Positions 1 through 11,026 of a DNA stretch of 64,000 bases are shown here, one piece after another. The first letter of the stretch is position 1. Each line of letters starts with the position of its first letter. The translations under genes were made by a program, and so were the position numbers. This stretch comes from Amoebidium appalachense. Lineage: Eukaryota > Ichthyosporea. The stretch covers positions 6,572,001 to 6,636,000 of the forward strand of contig CAVNZM010000004.1 in NCBI GenBank assembly GCA_963693365.1. The letters run 5' to 3'. Below the pieces are notes generated by a model. The model did no database searches and had not been told where the DNA came from. It was given only the letters and a program-made list of their open reading frames with translations.

Positions 1-26
1 TCTTCCAGATGTCGCAATCTGGAAGA
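1..26. repeat. 10-bp perfect stem hairpin
   Basis: Positions 1-10 (tcttccagat) are the exact reverse complement of 17-26 (atctggaaga), with a 6-nt loop. The left-arm word recurs at 6548-6557 and in part at 40-47, so it may belong to a dispersed short element. Confidence 0.7.
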
Positions 27-77
27 GGGGGGAGGGGGGTCTTCCAGGTGCTACCCTCAATTCCCAAGCTCCTAGGG

Positions 78-282
78 TGTGACGTAATATTTGGCACGAA
101 ATTTATTTGGCACGAGCCTGCAAAACGGTGAAAATGGGGCAGGATGTCGCCCAGGCACCGACAGGAGCTTGGGGATACCCCTGGATGTGCTCCGCTAGCG
201 GGCTGGTGCCAAATAAATTCGTGCCACATTTTACGTCACCAGGTTCGTGCCAAATTATTTGGTGCCAAATTTATTTGGGGCA
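78..282. repeat. Imperfect inverted repeat, MITE-like
   Basis: A ~36-bp segment near 78-116 (starting gtgacgtaat and carrying ttggcacgaa and atttatttggcac) is repeated inverted at about 204-240 (ggtgccaaataaattcgtgc ending acgtcacc), about 85 bp away. A further partial copy of the gtgccaaa/ttattt words follows at 243-282. TGACGTAA at 79-86 also resembles a CRE/bZIP site. The arrangement looks like a small foldback element; no target-site duplication was identified. Confidence 0.5.
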
Positions 283-602
283 TAAATGGGTCGGTTCGAA
301 CTATTATGGGTCGAATCAGCTCGAATCGTTCCTGACCCGTTTTCTGACCCGTTTTTGTGGCTCATCGTTGGTGGCGTCTGATTCGAGGAATAAACTCGAA
401 AGGCGGGCTAAGCAAGACCACGTCAACCACGTGCAGGTGGTGGCGTACTTGAACGGGCAGTCACAGCCTGGACTGGCAGTTGACAGGTGTGACACAGCGC
501 TAGCATCCTTATCATATTGCAGTAGGCTCATATAAAAATAATAAAAACAGACAACACCCTTTAATGCTCGATCATAACTGACAGTACATATTTTGTGTGA
601 GC

Positions 603-956
603 ATGGGTTACAAACATGCTCGCGTCCGCATTGGACGTGGGCAAGGCCATTGGGCTTTGCTGAGGATTCTCGTTCATGTTATCCTCGCCTTTTGTCTTTT
701 GGCTGCAGCGGGTTCAACAAACAACCCAGATGGGGTGAACAAAAAAGTCATTAAGGAAAACAAATCTTGGTCTAAAGATCATGCCAAGCTGGAACAGTCA
801 TTCGTTGCACGGTACATTGATTATTGCATAGCGGATCATGAGGACTCTGTCGAAGCTGGCACGTGCCCTCCCCAGCCCTTCCTCAGGGATTGGGTGTGGC
901 ATCAAACCCGTCATGGCGGCCGGATAGATGCATCTACAGCGGAGGGAGTCCATCAG
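603..956 (+). CDS. Putative N-terminal exon of the OTU/CXC gene
   Basis: An open reading frame from ATG at 603 runs to a good donor (CATCAG|gtgatc after 956, phase 0). The last ~80 codons look like real protein (ARYIDYCIADHEDS, PFLRDWVWHQTRHGG). The first part is hydrophobic (ILVHVILAFCLLAAAG) and could be read as a signal or membrane segment. However, the DNA there, ending ttttggctgcag at 711, looks just like a 3' splice site, so the hydrophobic stretch may be intron and the true exon may start near 712. The exon is tentatively the front of the gene that continues at 2112. The phases do not join directly (0 versus 1), so at least one small exon between 957 and 2111 was not found. No family recognised. 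Confidence 0.4.
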
Positions 957-1520
957 GTGATCTCCCCCCCTTCCCCCCCCCCCCCCCCCTCCCCCCCCCT
1001 CTCTCCCCACCACCCCCTGCCTCTTTTCCACTTTTTCTCTCCCCTCCCCTGTCTCTCTGTTCTGGGCCTTACAGGTGGTTCCTCCGTTTTAGAAGTTGTT
1101 TTTTATGTAATACGTTAGGTGTGTCCTTTTGCATCTTGTGGATACCAATGCCTTCACCGCTCAGGCCTTCCCTTGCACTTAATCTTATGGACCTTTGTGC
1201 CTCTCCCATGATCTGTTTGGCATGGCATGCTGCCTTTTCTGCTTTGGCTTGCCTCTTATATGTTGCTATCACCCGATAGGGTATGTGTGGCAACGTGTTC
1301 CATATGTTTTGTGTGACCATTCTGTGCAGTGTACCCACTTAAAGCCCACTCCTCCGCTTTTCCCCCTTCCCTCCCTTCCCCTTTAAGCATACAATTAGTC
1401 AAGAGGCAGTACAGGATAGTGGGTAGAGAGTTTCTGTGTGTCACGGTGTATGCCTGTGGGTGTGTGCTTGTCTGTGTGTGTATGTGCCTGTGTGTGTGTA
1501 GTGAGTGTGTGTGTGTGTTG

Positions 1521-1569
<49 letters not shown>

Positions 1570-1988
1570 TTGTGTGTGTAATGTGGGTGGGTGGGTGGGT
1601 GGGTACAGAGAAGGGGAGAGGGGGGGGGGGGGGGGGGGGCGTGTATGTGTGTGCCTGTGTGTGTATGTTAAAGACAGGGGAGGGGGGGAAGGGGGAGAGG
1701 TCAGGGTAGGGAGAAAGGGAGGGAAGGATGGGTGGGTGGGAGGGTTGGAGGGAAGGAGGGAGGGGGAGAAAGGGTAGAGGGAGGGATGGCGGAAAAGACA
1801 GAAAGAGAGGGGCAAAGAGAGGAGGGCAGTCGGTAAAGAGGAAGGGCGGGAGGGTGGGACGGAGAGGGAGAAGGGGGAAGTGGAGAATTAGGCAGGGGGG
1901 GGGGGCCGAGAGCAAGAGGGGGGGTGGGGAGGGTGTGGGCGGTGTGTGTGTGTGTATGTGTGTGTGTATGTATGTTGTGTGTGTGTGT

Positions 1989-2019
<31 letters not shown>

Positions 2020-2111
2020 GGATGGGGGATTCGGTTGGGAGTGGGTTCTTTATAGACCTGGCAACCATTGACCAGCTATTCTCTCACCCTGTCTTTGTGT
2101 TCACTCTGCAG
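957..2111 (+). repeat. Intron-like tract: C run, (GT)n, G runs
   Basis: Holds a C tract at 962-1009, (GT)n at ~1503-1566, a G tract at 1621-1639, a G/GA-rich stretch to ~1930, and a G tract at 1989-2017. It ends in a polypyrimidine-cag acceptor at 2111. A second acceptor-like site (ttacag) at 1074 is followed within six codons by a stop, so it was not used. Confidence 0.6.
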
Positions 2112-3295
2112 CTTATGGCAATAATGGCAACCGTTCCTTGCCTGAGTGTGGTATGGAGGTTGGGTCTTTCGACAGTGATGGCTCTGACGATGACGATGAG
2201 GGGTCAAGTGACGAGAGCCCCGGTTCATTCAACGTGTCAACATGTGTGCGCCTAGCAGGCCGCAAGCTTAACGCCCGGCGTGCGATGCGCAAGCTGATTG
2301 GGTCTGTGCACAGCTCCGAAGGGTTTGCTTTAGCAGCACAGGACCCGGATCATCTGCTCTTCACTCTAGTGTTCTTTGACGAGGCCGTGGCAGCAGACAT
2401 ACAGCTTGCCAGGTGCTTCCTGCCGAACCCCCCCCCCCCCCCCCCCCCCCCCTTCCCCTCCAACGCCCCCCGCTCCTCCCTCTCGCCTCTCCCCCCCTTT
2501 CCCTGCAGGGCCTCCTCCCCTTTCCCCCATCCCCCTTTCCCCTCCCCCCCCCTCCCCCCCCCCCCCGCCCCCTTTTCTGCATCCCCCTCCCCCTCTCCTC
2601 CTTCCCACAATTCTTCCTCCCAACTGCTCCACCTCCTTACTTCCTTGCACGTATCAATCCATCTCTCCTTCCAACCCAAGTGACACCAGTTTTTTGTCAG
2701 ACAACCTGCCTCCCCAGGCCCACTTATTATGCCTGTCCTGTTCCCCTCCCCCCCCCCCCCTCTCCCCCCTCAGGAGGGCCTCTGCCCATTCGTCCCTCCT
2801 TTTCAAGTCCTCCATTACCTCTTACCTCCCCTAATTCTCATTATTCTCTAATAGTATACCTATATCTTCCATCCTACCTTTTTGGAAGCTCCCTGCTTCT
2901 CTTCCACCTATTTGAAAGCATCTGCATCTACCCCCCCCCCCCCCCCCCCCCCCCGTTCATAGCCCCTCCTTCATCAGTACTCCCTTACACCTGCCCGGCC
3001 CCCTTCAGAGTGCCTAACCCCCTCCCCCCCACACACACACACCCCTCCCCTTTCACACACCTGCACACACGAACGCACCCATGCATGCACGCATGCACCC
3101 TCCCTCGCAGCCACGAGCGCACACACTCTTATTCACTTATAGAATTGTTAATAATCTAATGCCCCCCCCCCCCCCCCCAACCCCCCCCCCAACCCCAACC
3201 CACCCACACACGCACACACACACACACGCCAAGGTTTCCCTTGTTCTGCTCCTCGGCCTTTCCGCCTTCCCCATAATCTGTCTTTCTCTCTCCTT

Positions 3296-3326
<31 letters not shown>

Positions 3327-4410
3327 CCCCACCCCACTGTCACCCACCCCACCACCACTGCCCTACGTCACCCTCCCACTTCTTGTCTTTGCTTATTCTT
3401 CCTTGTGATGTGCAACACAGGGACATATCCGGGCCACCTGAGGTCCAGCAACAACGCCTTCTTCAAATTCTGGGTGCCTGGAGAATGGAGCTTATGGAAA
3501 CACCCGCTGACGGCAACTGTTTGTTTCATTCGGTGTGGCATTATATCAATCAGTATCTACAAAGCGGTCATGTAGCTACCCGTGAACACCTCAACACATT
3601 GGGGTTTACAGCTAATATGGAGCCTATAGAGGCGATTGGACGGCTACGCGAACTAATGGTAAACGAATGGCGGCGAAATCTAGCAGAATACCAAGGATTC
3701 CTTTCAAGGGTGACCCTCGCATACGTAGCTGATGATTTCCGCTGTCCTCGGCGCGCCCATTTTGCTTCTGCAGCCGGTGACGCGATGGTGCTGGGCTTAG
3801 CCAACGCACTCCGCATACCAATAACCATTTTTAGCACGATTGCCAATCACGGTGTAGTTGCGGTCACTCCACCCACCGTCATCGAACCCAACATTGCCAT
3901 ACCCGTATCACTTAACGGTGCAGCAGATCATTACTCAGTGGTAATACCTCGCTTGTCGCATGCGAACAAAATCTCGGACAACAACCAAACACAGACATCA
4001 CACTCAGTTGACACGGAAAACTCGACGGAGTTGGCGTCTAACGCTAACACAACTGACACGTTCGGTGGGTTGCCCGCCAAGGGCTGCAGCTGTAATAGAA
4101 ACAGTAAGGATAGAACACGTTTTTTTTGTGGTTTTAAGAACGGCGGGGGAAAAGTGCAGGCATACGATGGGCATGAGCGTTGCATATGCGCAAAGAACAA
4201 GCGGGCATGCACCCAGGCATGCAGGTGTGAGAATTGTGGCAACAGGTGAGCCGTATGATATGCATTTGCTACTTTTCTTCTTTTGCATCCTCTATTTGCC
4301 CACACTTGGTACTTTATAATCGAAACCTTAACTTGGCCAAATCCAGGTATTTCTGCTTGTCCCTCTCTTTATTCCCCCCCCCCCCCCCCCCCCCCCCCTT
4401 TCCCCCTCTC

Positions 4411-4444
<34 letters not shown>

Positions 4445-4638
4445 AGGGGGAAAGAAAAGCCCCCTCTCCCAATCCCCTCCCCCTCCTGTATCCGTCGTTT
4501 CATGATGTCTAACCCCTCCTCCTCCCCCCCACCTTCCCCACTGCTCACCACCTGCACACCCGCACACCATACACAAACTTAAACACACACACGCATGCAC
4601 GTGTGCACGCACACACACAGCCCCCCCCCCTCCCCCCC

Positions 4639-4669
<31 letters not shown>

Positions 4670-5837
4670 ACACACACAATGCATCCGCGCATCATGGTCC
4701 ATGCATACACGTGTGTGGATAGATGCACAGGTGCACGAATCCACGCACGCACGCACCCACAGAGCACGTGTGCGCACGCACACACAAACACACATGTGTA
4801 CACGTGCGCGCGCATTCACACGCACACACAAACGCACATACACATGCAGTCATGGACAGCGGCCAGAGCCAAACCGTCCAGGTCGCCCGTCTACCATGCA
4901 GTTGCATTTATGCGGCGAAGGGGGGAACCTTTCCCTGAGAAGTGGTGATGGGTCCAACACCACCCATACGGCCAACACAACAGCCACCAGGGGCAAGGCC
5001 ACTGCCACGGTTCCAACGCAAAGGCGGCGCGCACGATTCACGCAAACACGAACCACAGATCAGAATGGTTTGGAGTATTATGTGTCTGTGGGCGAGGAGG
5101 TACGTTCGGGTAGATGGTCGGATGCGGAGACCGCGTTGATTGAAAGTATTGTTATTTCGCTTGCGGAACAAAAGTTGCCGGCAACAGAGGAGGACATATT
5201 TGCACATTACCATGCAGCATTGGAGGGCAACGAGGAGGGTGTGGGGCTGGATGCCATCCTTTCCAAAACATTGAAACAAATCAAGTCAAAAATAGAACAC
5301 ATTGAGAAGGAAAGACGTTTGCGTAGTCAGGTGGCCGCCGAGGTGAGGGAGGAAATCGCGAGGGCTAAGGAAGCCGCTGCTAGGACAGTTACGGAGAAAG
5401 CAAGCGAGAGAGCACGAAACACGAAACGTGGGCTGAAGTCACAGAGTAATTCACAGACTGCCCCGTCAAAGAAGGCCAAGCCCAGCGGCCTTTCACGTGC
5501 AAGCACCAACACAGGTGTTGCCCCTCAGGAGCATGATCCCACCAGTTCGTCAACCGATTCGGCGGATGAATTCCAAAGCACCCAACAGTCTGGGGTGATT
5601 CCCCCTAGCCAGCACCCGCACCATCCGCAAGCGTTCCACCCCAGTTATTATCACACATACCCGAGCACGATAGCCAGTGCACAATGTAGCGTCTGTCAAC
5701 TGACTTTAGCAATCCCTCCCCATCTGTGTCATACTTACATGCAATGCTGTAGGTGCAAGGCCATGTTGTATGCTCTGGTCACCGCTTTTGGCATCCGCCT
5801 GCTCAGTTTTAGTGTCACGGATAATAGGTGGAAGTGA
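2112..5837 (+). CDS. OTU cysteine protease with CXC, Myb-like and Zn domains
   Basis: Three exons join in phase: 2112-2412, 3421-4245 and 4850-5837 (stop TGA), giving about 700 codons plus an unresolved N-terminus. Exon 2112-2412 encodes an acidic linker (DSDGSDDDDEGSSDE). The next exon opens with an OTU domain: ETPADGNCLFHSVW carries the Asp-Gly-Asn-Cys nucleophile motif (about 3502-3540), and the downstream ADHYSVV supplies the expected catalytic His. After a polar linker comes a Cys cluster (GCSC...CGF...RCICAKN...CRCENCGN, about 4080-4245) resembling the tesmin/TSO1 CXC fold, a DNA-binding zinc module. The last exon has a Myb/SANT-like segment (SGRWSDAETALIES ... KTLKQIKSKI), a basic coiled coil (EKERRLRSQVAAEVREEIAR), and a terminal CxxC/CxxC pair (CSVC ... 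CCRC). From the family, OTU proteins remove ubiquitin-like modifiers. DNA-bound deubiquitination is inference. A domesticated or active transposon product is an alternative, since OTU and CXC modules both occur in eukaryotic transposons. Confidence 0.83.
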
Positions 5838-5950
5838 GCCAATCCCTCCACGTAGTTTTTTATTTTTCTAATTGTTATTGTGGCTGCCAGCTGCTTTGGG
5901 GTCAGGTGGCAAACGTAGGGCATGTCTAGTAGGTTCGATTAGTATGGGAT

Positions 5951-5968
5951 TTGGCATCATGATGCCAA
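5951..5968. repeat. 18-bp perfect palindrome
   Basis: ttggcatcatgatgccaa is its own reverse complement. It lies 114 bp past the OTU/CXC stop codon and could be a 3'-UTR hairpin or a protein-binding site. Confidence 0.6.
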
Positions 5969-6376
5969 GACTTAGTCAATACAGTAACTTAAGAATCAGT
6001 TTGTTAGGTGTTAGTTGTAACATTTAACTTCCAGTAATGTTCAGCATGTCAGAGTGGTAGTTTATGATTGTAATGTTACTTACAGTTTAACTGTAATGTC
6101 ACGGTGTATGTAGAGTATGCTGTCACATTCAATGCACACACACGGCACACACACATGAACATGCACACACGCAACCACATACACGTCAAGCACACACTAC
6201 GTATACATCCATGCATGCGACATTCGCCTTTTTAATACCTATGATATCATTACGTAGTCAAAATACCATAATAATAATGTGTAGAAGTGATTGCAGGTCA
6301 GTTTCACATGCTGCAGCTGTTTTATTAATAATGACACCGTAAATTAATGGCAAGCACACTGCAGACTCGGATTCCC

Positions 6377-6386
6377 CCTTCCCCCC

Positions 6387-6417
<31 letters not shown>

Positions 6418-6423
6418 AAAAAA

Positions 6424-6454
<31 letters not shown>

Positions 6455-6482
6455 TTCCCACCTCGAAATTTTTGGGCGGGGG

Positions 6483-6521
<39 letters not shown>
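6377..6521. repeat. C-A-C-G homopolymer block
   Basis: A C run (~6378-6407), an A run (~6408-6422), a second C run (~6426-6454), a 20-bp unique bridge, then a G run (~6486-6521). The C and G arms are complementary and can fold back on each other. Confidence 0.8.
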
Positions 6522-6522
<1 letters not shown>

Positions 6523-6884
6523 GCTTGGGAAACGAGGGTGCAACCCGTCTTCCAGATGTCTGGAGCCAATCTAGAAATTGAACTGATTTCCGATTGGTCG
6601 GCTGCATTTTGTCTAGACCAATCAATGACCTTATTGAAGATCATTGGTCCAAAAGGGTTTGTTTGCATACCTGTGCTATGCTGTAGTTTCTGTCTTCTGT
6701 TTTGTTATGAAGCTTTCAGCGATACGTATATATAAACCTTGCAAAAAATATTAATATGCATATTTATAAGCTTATAAAATATTTATCACAGTCTCAGTGT
6801 TAAGTTTTTACATTTATTTATTAAACAAAGCAAGAAACAATGTAGAGTTTCTAAATTATCTAAATCATACCTGTGCGAACCGGA

Positions 6885-6908
6885 ACAATTTAGAACGTTC
6901 TAAATTGT
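6885..6908. promoter_or_regulatory. 24-bp palindrome with heat-shock-element-like core
   Basis: Positions 6885-6908 form a perfect palindrome centred on tagaaCGttcta. Overlapping agaac/ttcta words continue to about 6935. The inverted GAA/TTC pentamers match the nGAAnnTTCn pattern of heat-shock elements. It lies about 300 bp upstream of the DZF gene start, so promoter function is plausible but unproven. Confidence 0.35.
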
Positions 6909-7206
6909 CAATTTAGAACTTCTAGATTCTAGATTTGCCGCATTTCTAAATCTAGCCCCGAGGTGAAGCGGCCCAGTAGCTTCGCGTTTCAAAACCAAGC
7001 TGCCGAGACCTTTTGCGTAACGATCTTTGCGTAAAACTGTTTAGAACCCAATCATTGCATGCCATAGATTACCATATAAGGCGAAGTCCTTAAAGGGCGC
7101 ACTGTAACCGTGACCTTCCCGGCCGAGGCCTGTTCTGCAGCTATGTTCAACTCCACAGAAAAGGGTGAGCCAGCTTGTTGTGTGGCCGCATTTGGCAGGG
7201 CACAAC

Positions 7207-10148
7207 ATGGCAACTAGTACCTCGAGTAACCCCGTTGAGGGGACAGCTGGTGAAGCAGCAAGCGAAGCATATACGTTGTCAGACATGATAGCTGGCGAGT
7301 TTACTCTTACGGCCCGGTGTGAGTTCTGCAACAAAGACATAAACGCAGATGACTTTCTTTCTCACTACACTAGTGTAGAGTGTCAGAGAGCAACGAGGGA
7401 ATGTTACAAGGCACAAGACAAGGAGGGCGTGGCTCGTTTGCATCTGCTTGATAATGGCGCGATAGTAGAAACGTGGCTTGAACCGACGTACTATGTAACA
7501 CCAGGAGAGAATGATACCGTTACGGAAACAGATGTATACGAGTATCCTAAACACGCACCGGCACCAGCACCAGGTTCGAACGTGTTTTCGTTTTCCGAAG
7601 CGCAGGCTAGTCAAGCAGCGAACTTGGCACAAAAATTAGAAGATAAGAGCAAGTCTGTTCCAGCACCCAACACAAACCTACAGGAGAACAGGGAGAAAGC
7701 AACACAAGACAAGAAACGCAAAAACGCGGGAACTGCTGTGCCGGCGACCAAAGAAACCGCAGCTAAGGACTCCTTTTTGCCCCAACCAGTTCTCGAGACT
7801 CAATCGACAAGCAAGACAGGAGAAACTGCTCAAATCCAGAAAACATCGCCATCAGATGTTCTGGTCACAGCGAAAATGGGAGTCACAACAGGAAACGAAG
7901 CGGAGAGATCCAAGCAAACGAAACCAGCATCGCTAGAAATCCAACCCCCGAAAGAAACCAACACACAACCAACGAAGCAAAATAGCGCGCCACCGGAGCC
8001 CGTTTCCGTAATGGAAATCACAACACAGCAAACTAAACAAGATGCTGCACTACCAAATTCTGTGGCCACTACGGAGAGCAAAACGGAAGAAACCAAACAA
8101 GCAAAATCAACGTCGGAGCCCCCTCCTTCGAAAGATAACAAACGGCCAGCAGAAAGCGAGCCGAAGGAACCGGAAAAACGGGCGAAAACATCGGTGGAAA
8201 AGGAACCAGTCACCGTTTCAACTATTCACCCCATCCCCGAGGGTGTGATTCGAAACATGCGACTGTCTACTCTTCTTCCGGCAAAGAAGGACGTGGTTTC
8301 GCTGTTTAAAGAGTGTGCGGAACCCCATGTTAAGGCGTTTTACAAGGAATGGGCAATCAGTGCGGCGGAGAGGGGGCGTGTGCAGACCCTTGCAGACTAT
8401 TGTGTGAGTGTGCTCAAGCGGACGAGGGGGGACTTTAAGCTCGACTGCATGGTGAGTTGCGCCACGTTTTCTTTAACCATAATCGGCTGTGTGTGTGTGT
8501 GTTACCACTTTGGGTGTGTAACCCCCAAAGCTTGCTTGTGTGAAACCGCCTCTCTTTATTTCCTTTTAACTCTTTGGTTTGACTTTGTCTATTTCACCTG
8601 TTTGTGACATGGGTTTCATTTTTGTGTGAGGAATATAGATGTACGGTGGAGGCACCGTGTGTGAGAGAGTGGGGGGAGGGGGGAGGAGGACGTTGAGGGA
8701 GGGGGGAGGTAGTTCGGGTTGAAGGAGGGGGGGGGGGGGGGGGTTAGAAGAAGGGGAGGGGGGAGAGTGTGAGAAGGGAGGATGGGGGGGGGGGGGGGGG
8801 GGGAGGGGGCGAGGAGGGGGGAGGGAGGGAGGGGGGGGGGGGGGGGGGGATGTGGTGTTCATTTAATCAGTGTGTGTTACAGGACTTGAATAGTGATACT
8901 TGTAAACTTGCACGTGTGGATAAGATATGTACGGTGGTGTATACACGAGCAGGCATCTAAGATTTCAAAGTGTTCTTCCCTGTGTTCCCCCCCCCCCCCT
9001 CCCCCCCCCCCCCCCCCCCCCCTTCCGCCCTCCGCCCTGCCCCTCCCCCCCCCCTGCCCATCCCTCTTCTTGCATCCGTACTCTAGGCAATCCCCCCCCT
9101 CCTCCCCCTTCCCCCCTTTCATCGGCCGTTCTTCCCCCCCTTCTGTTTCTATGGCACCTCATTCCCCTCCCCCCTCCTCCCTCCCTCCGGTGACCGTTGA
9201 GTTGCACCTGATGCCATTTACCACATTCCAACCTCCCCCCCCCCTCTCCCCCCACCCACCCACCCACCCCGCCTCCCCCCCCCCACCCACCCACCCACCC
9301 CCCCACCCACCCCACCCTGCTCTCCCTCCCCCCCCCCCCCCCCCCTCCCCCTTTCCCCTTCCTTTCCGCAATCGCCTCCACCCGTGCCCATAACCCACCC
9401 CATTAATATGAACCCTTGCTATTTCTGGTGCATGAAACCCTCTGTCATTCTGCCATATTAAAGCAACAACCTCTACTCCCGTTTTAGCCGCTGGGCGGCA
9501 AGCCACATTGGTGACGTCATTCTGTGCACAATCTCCATGACGCCGTGTAGTCGCCTTGAAAAGGGCGCGAAACTGAAGCTGGCTCTGTCGTATGTCGACA
9601 TCGGCAATGTGACACAATCTGATTGAGTCACTTGATTGGTGAGACGCATGTGAGAAATGTGGCTCTCGGGTGGTCAGGGCCCAGACGCTAAAATGGGAGA
9701 AGCCGTGGTTGGTTTAACCCGCAGCTGTTCTGTATGCAGGTGATGATCACGGGGTCACACCGGCTGGGCACGCAGCTCAAGGGGCACTCTGATGTGGACA
9801 TTATCGTCTACACGCCAGAACCAACCCCGGAGAGGGTCGAGGTGTTTGCACAGGCATTCCGCGTCCGATGGGAGGTGGGTGGGTATGTGGGGGGAGGGGG
9901 GAGGGGGGAGGGGGGGTTGGGGGGGGGGGGGGGGGGGGGGGGATTGGGGGGTGGGTGGGTGGGTGGGTGGGTAGAGGGAAGGGTGTGTGGGTGGGCGGGT
10001 GGGCGGGTGGATGGGTGTGTGTGTGTCTGTGTGTCTGTGTGGGTGTAGGGTGTAGGGTGTACAATGAAGGGTTGGGAGATGGGCGGTTGGGGAGGAATCT
10101 GGTGCGGGAGGGGAGAGGGGGGAAGGTGGTGGTGGTGGTGGTGGTGGT

Positions 10149-10185
<37 letters not shown>

Positions 10186-10434
10186 GGTGTAGGGGAAGGT
10201 CGGAAGAAAAGGTGAGGGGGAGGATGGGGGGAGGGTTGGAGAGAGAAAGAAAGGGGGGGGGGGGGGGGGGGGGGGGGAAGGGTCAGTAGGGAGAACACGA
10301 GGGGAAGAGCCTTTTTTCCGGGGGGAGGGGGGGGGGGGGATCATGAATTTTCATCATACGTATGAAACGTCGGAAAGCCTCAGGAACCTAGGTCGTTGTT
10401 TTGTGCTTGTATCTCCTCCCCCCCTCCCCCCCCC

Positions 10435-10475
<41 letters not shown>

Positions 10476-10686
10476 TGGGGAGAGGGGCACATACACACAC
10501 ACACACGTGCATCTCACACCCTCCTCCTTTTTTCCAGCGGGAGGGCAAGCACTGCCTAGGCCTATTTGAGGACCATACCCTTGGGTTCATGGTGGGCACC
10601 AGGGAGGGGGCCTGTGCCGCTATTCTGTTTGTGGCTGCTGCCTCCCCCATGCGCCAGCTCAAGCTCGATCAGGTAACTAACTGCCT

Positions 10687-10723
<37 letters not shown>

Positions 10724-10933
10724 TGTTGTGTTTGAAGATGTATTTTTTTGTGTGTGCTTTCCAATATTTGTATTGTTGTGTCAGTTATGAATTTGCTCGG
10801 ACACTGTAATGCATTCTAAGCCCTTTTCGTCCCTCCCCCTCCTCCCCCCCTTCCCCGACAACCCTTCCCCTCTTTCTTACCCCCTCTTAAGAGCTACCTG
10901 CCAACACACCTCCATACAAACGTTCGTACTTGA

Positions 10934-10972
<39 letters not shown>

Positions 10973-10993
10973 AAAAAAAAAAAAAAACCACCA

Positions 10994-11026
<33 letters not shown>

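Larger units (their letters stand above)
1..602. other. 5' flank with hairpin and inverted repeats
   Basis: Unique, non-microsatellite sequence ahead of the first coding exon. It holds a hairpin at 1-26 and a larger inverted repeat at 78-282, listed separately. Around 325-357 the word gacccgttt(t) occurs twice in tandem. No convincing coding exon was found here. Confidence 0.5.
5838..7206. other. Spacer between OTU/CXC and DZF genes
   Basis: Moderately AT-rich unique sequence with an 18-bp perfect palindrome (5951-5968), a composite C/A/C/G homopolymer block (6377-6521), clustered CCAAT boxes at 6560-6650 (gattgg, accaatcaa, cattgg), and a 24-bp palindrome at 6885-6908. No coding exon was recognised. 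It should contain the 3' end of the upstream gene and the promoter of the downstream one. Confidence 0.5.

Noticed and set aside
1256-2068. Long frames made of His-Thr, Pro, Cys-Val or Gly repeats, here and throughout the window
   Set aside because: They are translations of CA/GT, C and G tracts; no conserved motif, no sensible start, and they overlap introns of supported genes.
4701-4849. Extending the last OTU/CXC exon upstream to an ATG at 4701
   Set aside because: That part translates a CA-rich tract; the cag at 4847-4849 is a proper acceptor whose phase matches the previous donor.
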